Below are positions 39,600-51,638 of a stretch of 64,000 nucleotides of DNA, one piece after another. A program made the position numbers and the translations under genes. The notes below the pieces were generated by a model. That model was not told where the DNA came from and made no database searches. It worked only from the letters and a program-made list of their open reading frames with translations. Numbering within the stretch: position 1 is the first letter of the stretch; every line of letters starts with the position of its first letter. The stretch is from the NCBI GenBank assembly GCA_905250025.1, contig CAJNOJ010000130.1:186001-250000 (forward strand), in the 5' to 3' direction. Origin of the DNA: Adineta ricciae. Taxonomy: Eukaryota; Rotifera; Eurotatoria; Adinetida; Adinetidae.

Positions 39600-40027
39600 A
39601 TGGCATCGCTTCTCAAGTACGTGTAAATTCGAAATTAATTGTCAAAGAGCAATCTATATCATCCATTTACTGTAGATTAGCAACAAAATTAGCTATTGTT
39701 GGTGGTGCGACAGTGCTTGTTGTTAATCATGAAGTTTTCGGTGCCAACAAATATACTCAACAAATCATCAGTAAAGTCCGCACATCATTACCCGATACAG
39801 CTGAAGCATTCGATCAAATGCCAACGAAACAAGAATTGAACAACAGTCTTGTCGAAAGTTGGAATTCAGGTAGATGAATTGCTTCCTTCGCTGAAAATCT
39901 TTCGTCTAACTTCGATTTGCATCCATTTCTTTCCATAGGTGTACAAAATTCGTTTAAATGGCTCGCTGATGCTCCCCAACACGCATGCCGTTTATACTCC
40001 TTAGCCTTAGATAAAATCAAAGGCTAA
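39600..40027 (+). CDS. MIC13: MICOS complex subunit MIC13 (QIL1)
   Basis: MIC13 is a small inner-membrane protein that stabilises MIC10 in the MICOS complex at mitochondrial crista junctions. Three exons: 39600-39616 (MASLLK), about 39675-39869 and about 39940-40027, joined in phase (AA|A at the first border). The translation gives an N-terminal membrane helix LAIVGGATVLVVNHEVFG, matching the family's KxxxxGGAVYLVYxxxLxG pattern, and a conserved C-terminal ESWNSGVQNSFKWLADAP, matching the family's SWNxGI. Length is near 110 residues, as usual (human 118). The stop is after KIKG. Confidence 0.82.
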
Positions 40028-41018
40028 CAAAATACGAAAAGAACATGATTTGTAGTCAATAACAGTTAGCGTGTGTGTATGTGCTGATTTTATGACCTCC
40101 AATACATATATTAGAAGAAATTCTTCAGTCGCGTTTATTTATTTTTTCTTGATGAATGAGAATAGTCGATCGCATCTGCGTTTGTTGATTAAATGTAGAG
40201 ATGAGGGCGTAGAATATTGTTATTGTATACAATATCATCGGGGGCTACGGGGTCGTTTGTCGAACACAACAGAACAACAACAACATCGATAATATGCTAT
40301 TCGTTCTAGTGGCTTGTTTCTTCTCTCGTCTTCATCTTATTTTCTTTTTCTTACTCTCTCTCTCTCTCTCTCACGCACAATCACATTCACCCTATCCTCC
40401 CATCAAAGCAACAACATTAGCTTCATGGCAACGTTCGTGCAAGAAAGAGCGATTCAAGATAAACAACATTTATACGTGTATACGCGAATGTGATTCCTTT
40501 TTTTCCCTTCTTTCTTTTGAAAATTTGATGCATCTGTTGTTTTTTTTCTCGTTCTTCTCGTTCTCCGTCTTCGTCGATGTTTGCTTCGCCAAGCAACATG
40601 CATACAAATAACAAACGTTGACCTCTCTCTCTCTTATCCTCACTCTATTGGTTTTTTAGCTGAGAAAGAAAGAAAGAATGAAGGAAAAAAAAACTACGAG
40701 GTAAAAAAAAACGAAGAACGGACAAACAAGCAGCATCGATTATCGACCTCGAAGAAACAGCATAGTCGGAAAAACAGCCATCTGTCTATCTTTTCATTGA
40801 ACGCGTGTAGAGTTTACGCGTCTGTGTGTGTGACTCTAGCAAGAAAGGAAAAGAAAAATAATAACAGGCTTTGATAGAAGGAAAAAAATGTCTCTCATTC
40901 ACGCTAAAGCATGGGTGAACTCGTCACCGATATTGTTTTTATTTTGTTTTCTAGATTATCGTTGGATGAATATTTCTCCTCGCTTTCTTCAACACCATCT
41001 TCTTCTTCTTGCCATAGA
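40028..41018. other. MIC13 3' region and FoxP upstream region
   Basis: Pyrimidine-rich and purine-rich tracts dominate, with a CT run near 40350-40372. Open frames here are low-complexity. It probably holds FoxP 5' noncoding exons. A splice acceptor-like site (TTTTCTAG at about 40945-40953) precedes the first coding part of FoxP, so an upstream exon, possibly coding, may have been missed. Confidence 0.45.
40351..40373 (+). repeat. CT dinucleotide run
   Basis: About 11 CT units in the pyrimidine-rich region between MIC13 and FoxP. It is a simple sequence repeat with no further signal. Confidence 0.7.
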
Positions 41019-44000
41019 ATGCGAGTAACAACAAATCGAACATCAAAACTTCAAACAACACCACGAACGAAAGCGTCAACAACAACGATATTGAATGAAC
41101 AAACAGGTCATCTGCAAAATGGAACAACAATTGTCTCACCCACATCATCAAACAACGTACGAGAATTCATTTTCCTTCAGTTCGATCACCAATTTGTCAT
41201 CTTTTTCTAGAGCACTCTTCGTCTAATTGATTCAGGTGATTATCTGTCAACAGCCGTATCACCCCAACAGCATCAGCCTGTAACAACATCAACTATGCTC
41301 CAATATTTGCAACCCTCACCTACTGCAATACAAAATATGCTTATTCAACAGATATTAACAAGTCCCGAACAGGTATATTAATCATATGATGCAACAGGTC
41401 GATCGATATATACATGCGCGTGTATATGACATACATTAACCATCTTTCCCTTTTCATCATCCTCAGGTAGGCAAATATCTACGAAGCCTACAATATCTGT
41501 CTTCTTTATGCATAAGCAATGAACATTTGGAGTTTGCTTTCTCATTTTTCTTCTCTCTGTCTCTCTTTCCCTTTTTCCTCGTTATTTCTTTGACGGTTTA
41601 TTCGTCGAATGACAAACATCGCACAGGACGTTGAATTGTTGTGTTCGCTTGTGAGGACGGCCAAAAAAACAACATACGACACACAGCCACATATACAGAA
41701 TAAGAACGAACGCGAGGAGAAGAAAAGAAAATTAATAACAGAGTAAAAAAACAAGAGAAAAAGAACACAAGTAACTAACAAAAAACAACAACATCAACAA
41801 CAACATCTACGTGCTTTTATGTTGTTTCATGTCAGTTATGGCATCTGTGACAACGATAAAAATAATAGCGTTAAGAAAAAAAGTGCGATGACTTACATAT
41901 ATATTGCAACTGAAAATTATCTTCTTAGCGCATATTCTACGTTGTTTTTCTTGCGTCTGTTTAGCAACGACTGCTTGTGGAGAAAATCAATCAGCAATTG
42001 AATGAACAAATTCAGCTTAATCTTGTACAACCAACTACGACCACGCAAACAACAAATAATTCTGACGTTATTAAGCAAATTCAAGTAAGAGCGATTAGAA
42101 AATTCTATTCGGAAATGATTTATTCTCTGCTAGAACCAACTTGCCAATCAACAATTACTCCTTCAACAAGTTTCTTCAAAACAACAGCAACAATCGATTC
42201 CCAGTCTATTTAGCATTACAAATTCGAATAATACGAATCAACCAACTACGGCTACTGTTCAATATTTAACAACATCCACACCTAATAATTCTTCGACTAG
42301 TGGTAAGAGAATACTTATCCTACTCTCATTTCTCTCGAAAGATCAAAACTAAATCTCTATGTCTCTAAACAAAAGTTCATATGTGAGTATGTACAGATTC
42401 ACCATCGATCATTTCAATTTCCACGCGTCCCCTTCAGCAACAAGCAACGACTGTTAATTTAACCGACCTTATAGCAGCAGCTCGAACTAATACTACCGGT
42501 TCGTGATGCACATACACATAAAATCGTCTCTCATCGAATGATTCCTACTAGTCTTCTCTGCGTGTCTACGTTTAATTCCGCGCTTTCTATGCATGTCTCT
42601 TTCTTTCATTTATAACGAAGAGAATCGTATCCTTCCATTTTTCAAAGTGCAACTTTTCTTCTCTCCTTCCAGGTTTGAATATTCTCGGAAACAATAATAC
42701 CGAAACTCGAATTGTCATGCCGGCGACGACTATCAATCGGTCATCAACAACTGCACATCAGCAAGCAGATATAAATAATCCACTGTTCCAGCGGAACTAT
42801 TGCCGATGGCCTAGTTGTGATACACTATGCTCTTCATTAGCTGAATTTCATCGTCATCTCAATGACGAACACGCGCTCGATGATCGTTCAGTTGCTCAAG
42901 CACGTGTACAACAACATGTTGTTCAACAACTTGAAGCATTGCTGACGCGTGAACGAGAAATTCTTCAAGCAATGATGAGACATTTACATGGCGGCTCAAC
43001 GACGACCAATGGTGCAACATCATCGAATTCAACATCCGCACATATTGTCACTCAACCAGCAACACGCACATTGACAGCATCAGGTCCGTATCAAACCTTA
43101 ACATCCAATACTCGTGCAACACAATTAGCGTCTTTGTCTTCACCAGCTTCGTCATCTTCATCTATCAATAATACATCTTCGTCAGCGGCGGCTCTTCATC
43201 ATTTGCCCATTGTCAAATTAGAAAATGCATTTTTAACATCAGCCGGTGTTGTGACAACGACGAATTCGCTCGATTCCTATCGCACAGCAACATCTCAAGA
43301 TCTCTCCTCTGGCACGAATGCAACAACATCAGCTATCCTACGTGCTAGTGCATCAAGTTCTCCACCACCTGTTCATACTGTCGAAGAAGAAGTTGGAGAT
43401 GATACACAAGACGATGACATGGACGACGATATGGACGATCCCAATGGCGATTTATCATCACATACCAATCCAAATGGAAGTATTTTACCTGTACTAAGCA
43501 TGAGCAAACATCGACTCAGTCGGAAATCAAAAGATATGTTAGCATTAGGCGGAAAGAAAGCAGGAAAAGGCAAAGGTAATTGAAAGTTTGTTCGTTGGTA
43601 AATATACTGAACTTTACTTTTGTTAAGAATTAAAAAACCGTGAATATTATATGACACATGACGTGCGCCCACCGTTTACGTACGCAACATTGATTCGTCA
43701 GGTAGATATACAGACAAAGGTGATTTCAATACTTTCATTCGATTTTCTAGGCTATTATTGAATCTCCAGACAACCAATTAACATTGAACGAAGTTTATAA
43801 ATGGTTCGAGGGTCAATTTCTCTATTTTCGAAAGAATGCGCAAACCTGGAAGGTTGGAGTGTTTTTTTTTGTTATCGACAAGAAAAACAAATTCCGATTG
43901 TTATATTCTAGAATGCCGTACGACATAATTTATCCTTACATAAATGCTTTATGCGTGTCGAAAATATCAAAGGCGCCGTATGGACGGTGGATGAAGGTGA

Positions 44001-44693
44001 ATTTTGCAAGAGACGTCTCACACGCGGTGCAGAAAAGGGAAATAACCATCACGAGTCGTCTTCGTATGGGTAAGAACTGTTAAATATGAATAGATAGCTT
44101 TTTATTCGAAATTCGAACATTTTTTCAGACACAATACATCTGCTCGTTTGTCCACAGGCGAAGACCAAGCACTTTATTCTTATCCATTCAGTATGGATGA
44201 TGATTACAAAGATTTCAAAGTATATTTTTCTACTTACATTTCGTCTTTTATCTACATCTTTCCTCTATCTATAGGGTTTATTGAATCCACATGAATTAGC
44301 ATTGGGCGGTGGACACTCCCATGACCATGACGATGATGATGATGAAGAAGATGGAAATAATTCTGATAGTATCAACGGTAACGGTGGTGATCATCATGAT
44401 CAATCAACCGATATGAATCATAGTCATTATGATCAAACCGATGATGACGATGGACAAAACGATATGAGGTAATGAGTTTTAATAATCTAGTCATGTGAAT
44501 GTTTCTCGAACGATCTGAACTATTTAGAAAAATACTAAAGAAAATTCGAAAAAAGGGTTAGTTGTCGTGATGCGCTTGCGGAGGGAAATTGAAAATAAAA
44601 ACTAACATACACCTTTGTCTACTTTACAAACAAATGTTTAATTGTTTTTCGTTTAGTTTAGCACATGGTGACGACGAACAAATTGATGAATAA
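41019..44693 (+). CDS. FOXP: Forkhead transcription factor, FoxP group
   Basis: FoxP proteins are dimeric forkhead repressors. The exons give an N-terminal Gln/Ser/Thr-rich region, weakly like the vertebrate Gln-rich part ([35 protein letters not shown]). Next comes the FoxP zinc finger [20 protein letters not shown] (about 42800-42855), directly followed by the leucine zipper ([19 protein letters not shown], about 42910-42975). A long Ser/Thr-rich linker and an acidic patch follow. The forkhead is spread over exons at 43627-43701 ([14 protein letters not shown]), about 43752-43852 ([20 protein letters not shown]) and about 43913-44085 ([24 protein letters not shown], here in two parts). The recognition helix is canonical. 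The C-terminus is His/Asp-rich and ends with [10 protein letters not shown]. The order finger, zipper, forkhead is diagnostic. The true start is uncertain: an in-frame ATG also lies at 40911. Confidence 0.93.
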
Positions 44694-45344
44694 GACAAGC
44701 GATCAAGTTCTCGTTGTGCAATATATACATATACATATACATACACATAAATTATTTCTTTCGATTTCGTTTTCCAACAGACACTATGTCAGATAATTCG
44801 TTTCGTCTCTTCATATCGACACAAGCACATGTATAACAGTAGAACCATCTCTTATTCTCCACTTGTAGATCGTTTCGTTTGTCTTCAGTTCTATATACAA
44901 TGTATATAGGTTGCGGTTAGTTGAACTTTTCTAAAAAGTTGTTCTCATCAGCACAGAAAAAACGACGACTTGGTAGAAATGTTTTCTTTTTGTCAATGTA
45001 TCGATATTCGCAGATGAGCACATTGCTCTGACTTCTTTTTTCTGGAAATCTTGTGCCTATGGATGTTTTCCTTGCGTTTCTTTTCTCTTTGTCTACATCG
45101 TTGTCTGTAATGTGCGAATGTATTTATCGTTGTTTTCTTTTTCCTTCTGTCATATTGTTTGTATATATATTTTGTGTTTGCTGCTAAACTATTTTCTGTC
45201 TTCTCTCTTCCGTCTTTATGGTTCGCGTCTTCTCGTTTCCTTCATCAATTTTACTCATATTGTGTTGTGTTTGTTTTCTTTTTTTCTCTTCTCTTGTTCT
45301 ATGATGTATAAAAAAAAACGATGGGTTAAAATGGTGATGATGAT

Positions 45345-45375
45345 TATATATATGTATATATATATATATATACAT
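45345..45375. repeat. TA-rich microsatellite
   Basis: Interrupted (TA)n with TATATATG units in the FoxP 3' region. Both strands read as Tyr-Ile repeats, which explains the open frames around it. Confidence 0.75.
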
Positions 45376-45797
45376 ATCGAGAAAACAAACTAAAGGACTT
45401 CTTCTTTTTGAACTCATATTCTGTTGTTTGTAATGGAAAAAAGTCAAGATAGGAGAGACGTGGTGGATTTTGTATGACCTTGACTATTGCGAGATAGGAG
45501 ACCACTGACACGTGATAAAAAAAAACGGCAATGTTATACGACACGTTCTCAGTGAGTGTAAATGCATAAATACTCGAATTGAAAATTTTCCGAAGAAATA
45601 TTTGATACTAATCATAAAATTCAAGCGATTCTGTCACTATTATTTACCCATGTATGAGACACAAATGACACTTTATCTTTGAATATGGTACGATCTTCTT
45701 TCGATAATTCATTTCTTTGTCTATATGGTGTGAGAGTCTGTAGTTCTGTATCAGTCTTATATACATGGCGTGATCTGTTCTTGGTATGCGAATCAGC

Positions 45798-45821
45798 ATA
45801 TATATATATATATATATATAC
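45798..45821. repeat. TA microsatellite
   Basis: An uninterrupted (TA)n of about 12 units, followed by CACGAATAG. It has no coding content. Confidence 0.8.
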
Positions 45822-46394
45822 ACGAATAGATATGTCCTCATAATTATGTTTTGTTCTTCAGTCTTAATTTTTTTTTCTTTCTTTCTTACTGATGATATGT
45901 ACCTGTATTTTCTTATTTACATTTAGCTAGCTCATAATCAAGAGTAGTATCAGTTGAGATTAAACCGCGTTTCGTACACGATCATTTTCACATTAATTAC
46001 CAAGAAGCGTAGAAGAGACTTGCGTGGTAATGATTGTTTTTCTAGTCGCTTTCGATTAGCTAAAAATAAGACTGAAGGAGAAGCGAATATTTTTCCTTTC
46101 ACTTGACATTGATATATACATCGCTTTTCTTAATCGATAAAAGTAGAAGCGAAAAACTGATGTATAAAAATGCCCACACGATTTGTCTAACAATCGTACT
46201 CTTTTTCTCTTTTGTTCGACTGATTAGTTATGTTATTGGTCAAAGAAATAAAACAAATACAATCATATATGTTTGTCTTTTGTTTTTTTGTGTTGCTGCT
46301 ATGTGAATGAATCACCGATAAAACGTGACATACTGTATAAAAGACGTTCTATTCATTTATTATTCGTTATAGAAGAAAAAAACGTCGTACAATA

Positions 46395-48218
46395 ATGAAT
46401 GGGAATGGTTATTCACATCATCCAACATCGATCGGTATTCTTGCCTGTGAACTGTACATACCATCACTTTATGTCGAACAATCAGCTTTAGAAACTTATG
46501 ATAAAGTTTCTAAAGGTAAATACACCATTGGTTTGGGTCAACAACGCATAGCCATTTGTTCGGACCATGAGGATATCTGCTCGTTGTGTTTAACTGTTCT
46601 GTCACGTTTGTTGGAACAAACGGGTGTCCATCCTCAACAAATCGGCCGATTAGATGTCGGAACTGAAACTTTAGTTGATAAAGCAAAGTCGATCAAAACA
46701 GTTTTAATGCAACTCTTTACGGAACATGGGAATACGGCGGTGGAAGGTGTGGATAGTATCAACGCATGTTATGGAGGAACAGCGGCGATATTCAATGCTA
46801 TTCATTGGATCGAATCGAGCTACTGGGACGGTCGATACGTAAGTTGATAAAAACTACGATTTTTCTTAACATCAAATGAATTCAATGTGTATTATCAGGC
46901 TGTGGTCGTTATGGGTGATATTGCTGTCTATGCGAAAGGAAATGCACGGCCAACAGGTGGTGCTGGTGCTTGTGCATTACTCATCGGCCCTAACGCGCCC
47001 ATTGTTTTCGAGCCAGGTAAGTAATTTGAACAATTTGCTACTTGATACAACAGATGATTGATATAGGTTGTCGGTCAACATATATGACAAATGTTTATGA
47101 CTTTTACAAACCTGATTTAAGTTCGCCATATCCCGTTGTTGATGGTCAGTTAAGTGTACAATGTTACACATCAGCATTGGATACCTGTTACGCACAATAT
47201 TGTCTCAAAGCAGAAATGAATGGTGAATCTCGTTCGAAAACATCCTCAGCAGCTGCGGATAATATCAATCTATCCACATTTGCTGGCATTGTTTTCCATA
47301 CACCTTACGTTAAACTCACACAGAAATCATTCTCAAGATTGTATTTCAATGATATTCTACGTGCTTGTTCGTACATACCAAATGCTCTGGTTGAAAAGTA
47401 TAAGTAAGTCAGACGATGTAAAGAAATATCATACAATGTCGGTGTCTATTCCTAGGGACTTTGATATCCATTCTTCGGCTAATGACAAAGACCTCGAGCG
47501 TGACCTTATTGAGCAAAGTCGTGAGCTGTTCGGACAGAAAACCTTGCCAGGGCTCTATTTTTCTCAAAATATGGGAAATATGTATACGCCTTCGCTCTAC
47601 TACAGTTTATTTTCCTTTCTCAGCAGGTAAATCGACTAATTCGTAAAACAACACTTTCACAAATCATTTTCAGTCAACCTAGCGAGGAGCAATTCTACGG
47701 TCAACGTATTCTCCTGTTTTCATATGGTTCTGGCCTAGCATCATCGATGTACAGTATCATTTGTCGTAAAGTGCATGATACTCGTTTCACGCTTGGAGAA
47801 ATTCAAAAGAGCATTAAACGCGCCCGACAAGAGCTTGATAACGAACGAATCGAATTAGCTCCTGAGCTAATGGATAAACTATTATTAGAACGAGAAAAAC
47901 ACGATCATCAAGGTAAGAAAAACTTCACATAGTTAAGCAGAAAATCATGAATTTTATCTTCATTTTCTAGCGTCATTCATACCTTCACAACCTAGTGAAG
48001 TCTTAAAACCTGGAAATATGTATTTGAAATCAGTCGATAAGAACTACAGACGTGTGTATGAAAAATTTCATGGTGACGAAAACTCGAGTACGAATAAAAA
48101 AGCGACGGTCCAGCAACTTTATGTAAGAAAAACACCGCTTTCTCTTTCGTTTTTCACTTTTCATCTTTAGAGTGAATACTTCCAAACACGGCAGATCAAT
48201 GGTGATACACATGGCTAA
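46395..48218 (+). CDS. HMGCS1: Hydroxymethylglutaryl-CoA synthase
   Basis: The enzyme condenses acetyl-CoA with acetoacetyl-CoA to HMG-CoA, the step before HMG-CoA reductase in the mevalonate pathway. Exons run 46395-46839, about 46900-47015, about 47068-47402, about 47456-47626, about 47674-47912, about 47971-48123 and 48171-48218. Catalytic residues are visible: Glu in [15 protein letters not shown], the acyl-enzyme Cys in [15 protein letters not shown] (about 46760-46800), and His in [14 protein letters not shown] (about 47290-47330). [10 protein letters not shown] lies near the C-terminal part. There is no mitochondrial leader, which fits the cytosolic isoform; the ending [10 protein letters not shown] has no targeting signal. 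Length is about 480-500 residues, normal. AATAAA lies at 48432. The gene is convergent with PSTK. Confidence 0.94.
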
Positions 48219-48466
48219 ATGTCCTGTGAAAGAATTTCAAGTCTTTCGTTCTTAGTTTTAGTGCTAGACTTTTTAATAATAATTTTCTTTTCTAATAATC
48301 GTATGAATTATCAAAACACGCGTGATTTTGATAAGGATTTATTAATACTAACAAAATATGAGTTGACGTTCCGTTCCGCTGGAAATATCAACTTGTGCCG
48401 AACGCTTTCCGTTTTAATTCTGTCAATTATTAATAAATGAATCGATTAAGACAAAATGCACCGGTG

Positions 48467-49414
48467 TCAACTGAAGCTTTGTTCTTGGAGAAAACGTCGA
48501 AAGACTTCTTCGACGTCATCATCAGTATTTACTAAGATGAACTTTTGTTTGACTAAATCGAGAAATTCCTGGCGATGTTTGTTGATCTTCTCTGCGTACA
48601 ATTTCTTTTCGTTTTGGGAAAAGTCTTGCAAATATTTGGAGAGAAACTTTCGTAATTTTTGATCGAGTTGATACATGAAATTGCGCTGATTAATCTCGGT
48701 GGCTATCCGTCGTTGTTCATCATCGATGTTTTCCACTGTGTCTTCTGGTTCTCGACAGGATTTATCAATTCGGTGAAAAATTTCTTGCAAATGTTCACTA
48801 GTCAAACCACGCAGAGTCGTATTAATCAGCAATTCTTCAGGAAATAGTTCATATTTTGAATAGATGTTTTCCATTGTCGAAGCGGAAACACGTTTCGAAC
48901 TCTCTCGTCGTTGATTTCGTTGGTAGGCGACAGAAAAATTGGAATACAGATGAATGATCATGAAGCCAATATGTGCTCGTTGAGCTATCTGACGATACCG
49001 GTGTCGCATACTCGAATAATAGAAATTATCCTCAATGAAAAGAATACTTTGCGAATGTAAACACTCGAATGATTGAGAGAGTCGATGGAGAATTGAAGAG
49101 GCATGTTTCAAATGTGTTGGCAAGTTGTTCGCCGCTTTGGAAAGAATCACCCTTTCGATCTCGTCAGCGATTAACGTTCGATAAGCTTTCCAATTGGTTT
49201 CGTTTTCGATGATATCATTTTCATAACCGAGAAATAATTGATCGAAACAGAGAAAGACGTGTGACGATTGCTGAATTCGACTTTCGAATAGTTTTGCGAT
49301 GCAATGTGATTGCAAATTAATCAACTGATGGTTTAATATCAACCGAAGTATCTGCACAAGTGTTGTTTTCAAACAGGCAGGTGGTCCACATATTAAAACT
49401 ATACATTTGATCAT
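48467..49414 (-). CDS. PSTK: L-seryl-tRNA(Sec) kinase, PSTK-like
   Basis: PSTK phosphorylates serine on tRNA(Sec), the step before SepSecS converts it to selenocysteine. A single exon of 315 residues has an N-terminal P-loop region (IVLICGPPACLKTTLVQIL), the family's central block FIEDNFYYSSMRHRYRQIA followed by GFMIIHLYSNF and QRNQRR, and a helical end LDQKLRKFLSKYLQDF...LYAEKINKHRQEFLDLVKQ that matches the PSTK C-terminal domain. In the P-loop the glycine before the catalytic lysine (GK in GxxxxGKS/T) is replaced by leucine (CLKTT), which is unusual. The start is the first ATG, five residues before the strand leading to the P-loop. The ankyrin gene starts 173 nt away in the other direction, a probable shared promoter. 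Confidence 0.78.
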   Translation of the reverse strand: MIKCIVLICGPPACLKTTLVQILRLILNHQLINLQSHCIAKLFESRIQQSSHVFLCFDQLFLGYENDIIENETNWKAYRTLIADEIERVILSKAANNLPTHLKHASSILHRLSQSFECLHSQSILFIEDNFYYSSMRHRYRQIAQRAHIGFMIIHLYSNFSVAYQRNQRRESSKRVSASTMENIYSKYELFPEELLINTTLRGLTSEHLQEIFHRIDKSCREPEDTVENIDDEQRRIATEINQRNFMYQLDQKLRKFLSKYLQDFSQNEKKLYAEKINKHRQEFLDLVKQKFILVNTDDDVEEVFRRFLQEQSFS

Positions 49415-49587
49415 AAGTATCTACAAGAATAAGTGTTCTTTCTTTATTTATTTTTCTCTTATTGACACAGCGTTTCTCACCCTTTCTCTACGCTGTCAGA
49501 ACGAACAGAAAAAAGGTATCGTTGCTTAGAAAACAAAAACGAGTGAGATCTTTGCGTTGTTTTGTCACAAGTTGATTTTAACTTGAA

Positions 49588-50918
49588 ATGGACGACAACG
49601 ACGATTTCGAAAAACCAGCTGTCGAAGCCAAAGACGATGCAACATTGTATCTCGACTGTGTTCGATTAGTCGAAAGTGGACAAGTGCGACGATTTGAAAG
49701 TGCAGTAGCAAAGTTTGACGTTGTCGAGTATGAACTAAACGACGGACCAAGTAAATCACTTCTATTCTACGCCATCGAACGTGGAGATCCGGTTTTAACG
49801 AAGATGTTATTAGAAATGGAAGTTCCGCTAGATAAAGAATATACCGTAAGTTTCAACGAGTGAGAGACAACGAATGTGATTTTTCTCACAGTTTAGAAGT
49901 ATTATATGTTTACTTAGTAAATAGTTTCCAAGGACAATTAAAGAAGCAAAAAGGCAGGAGGAGTTGATGTGTACTAAAATAGTATCTAATTAAAATCGAG
50001 AAGAAATTCGATGCTTCTAATTGTTGAAACACAAGAAATGTTTACAAGGTTATTGTTAGTTCCGTTCAAAGAGAAACGAGGATTCGATTTTTTAATTAGA
50101 TTATGGTACCAACATCATCATCACCAACAGCTGAACTTGTTCAAAAAACATTGAACGCCTATGATTTTGCACGCGAGTTACACCACGATGATCTAGCGGA
50201 AATGATACACCGTTATCGAAATCTTCCTCCCTACGACCAACGGTTTTTTCGTATGCTTCAATTGAATGATGTACGTCGTTGCGATACATTTATTCATCGC
50301 TTACAAAATGAAAAACGACAGTACGAATTAGCCACCAAAGGTCTATTCCTTGCTGCTCAGTTAGGTTCTGTACGTTTGCTAGATTATTTCTTGTCGCGTT
50401 GGAAAATCAATATTGATATTGAGCAACAACAAGAGGATGGATATGCGATATCAGCACTCTTAACAGCGATCACGCATAAACAAAATGAAGCAGCAAAATT
50501 TCTCCTATTCCGTGATGCTAGTCCCAACGTTAAAGGTCAATATGGTAATGCATTCGTTACTGCTCTTCATTATGATGCTCAGAATGATCTTTTGGCTTTA
50601 TTACTCGATAAAAATGTGGATTTAACCGCTCGACATCCCGAGTATCCGAAATTATCTTTGAGAGAATACTGTGTTCTAACCAATCGTGTCAAAGCGAAGA
50701 CGGAACTTGATGCGTATATCAAACGTTTAGTAATCAATGGAAATTATGCAAGATTGAAATGGCTCGTTGATCATGGATATCACTTCATCAACGTTCAAAT
50801 CAATCCAAAACGGAATGCGAAACAGTTGGCGAAGGAAAGATATTTTGATAAGATTGTCAAGTTAATCGATGAGGTCGAAACTAACCAAATGAAAGCGAGA
50901 ATTAAGATGAATTTCTAA
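49588..50918 (+). CDS. Ankyrin-repeat protein, uncharacterised
   Basis: Two exons, 49588-49845 and 50100-50918, join in phase (GAA TAT ACC | ATT ATG) and give about 358 residues. Repeats of ankyrin type are seen: KSLLFYAIERGDPVLTKMLLE in exon 1, and GLFLAAQLGSVRLLDYFLS, SALLTAITHKQNEAAKFLL and FVTALHYDAQNDLLALLLDK in exon 2, with degenerate copies in between and after. There is no signal peptide or membrane helix, and the ends are acidic (MDDNDDFEKP) and basic. No other domain was recognised, so it should be an intracellular scaffold of unknown partner. Confidence 0.75.
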
Positions 50919-51257
50919 CATTAGCACATCAGCACTGCGACGTCTTTTTTTTGCTCTTTTCTTCCCTATTGCGGAATAAAGGACGACGGTTTGAAAGTTA
51001 TTAACGGAAAATACATATGCTCCTTGTCAATTACGACCTCGACGAGAGTGTGAATACTTCTTTACCTACTCGCCTCTTTCCGGAGTGGCTTAGCACATTT
51101 TCCGGTAAGGGAGGACGGCTTGCTGTCTTATTATACCAAATGGAGCACTTAAATTCTTATCAATTCTGTCTGTTTCTTTCTTTTGAAAACACAAGAAATC
51201 GACTTAACTCAGATTTATTTGTCATAACAGAAAAAAAAACAAGAACAAAAATGAAGA
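50919..51257. other. Convergent 3' region, ankyrin / POLR1D-like genes
   Basis: About 340 nt between two convergent stops. The open frame at 51017-51478 (+) is mostly the complement of the minus-strand gene and is not counted. AATAAA lies near 50975. Confidence 0.5.
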
Positions 51258-51638
51258 TTATTTCGTATTTTTGGCTCGTTTTGATGATCGTTCATCATCA
51301 TGATAATCTCGTTGCTTTCTCGATGAGGATGCCGACGACGACGACGATGGAAGTGGTGAACGTGATCGTTTTCTCTCCATCGTGGATCGTTGCCGCTGCC
51401 GCTTTTCTTGTTCGTTCTTATGAATATTATGTACAGCATTGGAAATTAATGTATTTCGAAGAAACTTGCGATTTGTAACCAAGGTCGGCTTTTGCCAACC
51501 AAGTGCACCTTGAGTTTCCGCTCGAATTTTATTTCTCTTGGCTTCCTCTAATAACATTTGACGCGCTAATCGATCCATGTCATCATCTTGTTGATTGGTA
51601 GTTGATGATTTGTCATCAAGTTTTTCTTTTGTCGACAT
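51258..51638 (-). CDS. Small protein like human POLR1D isoform 2
   Basis: A 126-residue protein with a conserved core LLEEAKRNKIRAETQG, then LGWQKP, then NRKFLRNTLISNA (about 51430-51570). This core follows the human protein made from the second splice form of POLR1D (EAKRGKTRAETMGPMGW, NKRFLINTI), which is unrelated to the RNA polymerase subunit itself. Here it appears as a separate gene. The C-terminus is Arg/Ser-rich (RKRSRSPLPSSSSS..), suggesting a nuclear protein. A splice acceptor (TTTTCAG) lies directly before the ATG at 51638, so an upstream exon exists, perhaps noncoding. The match is from memory of the human sequence and needs a search. Confidence 0.68.
   Translation of the reverse strand: MSTKEKLDDKSSTTNQQDDDMDRLARQMLLEEAKRNKIRAETQGALGWQKPTLVTNRKFLRNTLISNAVHNIHKNEQEKRQRQRSTMERKRSRSPLPSSSSSASSSRKQRDYHDDERSSKRAKNTK

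Larger units (their letters stand above)
44694..46394. other. FoxP 3' region and HMG-CoA synthase upstream region
   Basis: 1.7 kb without a recognised gene. It is T-rich, with two TA microsatellites. The frames at 45112-45447 on both strands are low-complexity. Much of it is likely FoxP 3' untranslated region. Confidence 0.5.

Noticed and set aside
40300..40900. Dense open frames on both strands (40294-40611, 40423-40614, 40581-40874)
   Set aside because: They come from CT- and GA-rich simple sequence, and translations are Ser/Phe/Leu or Lys/Glu runs.
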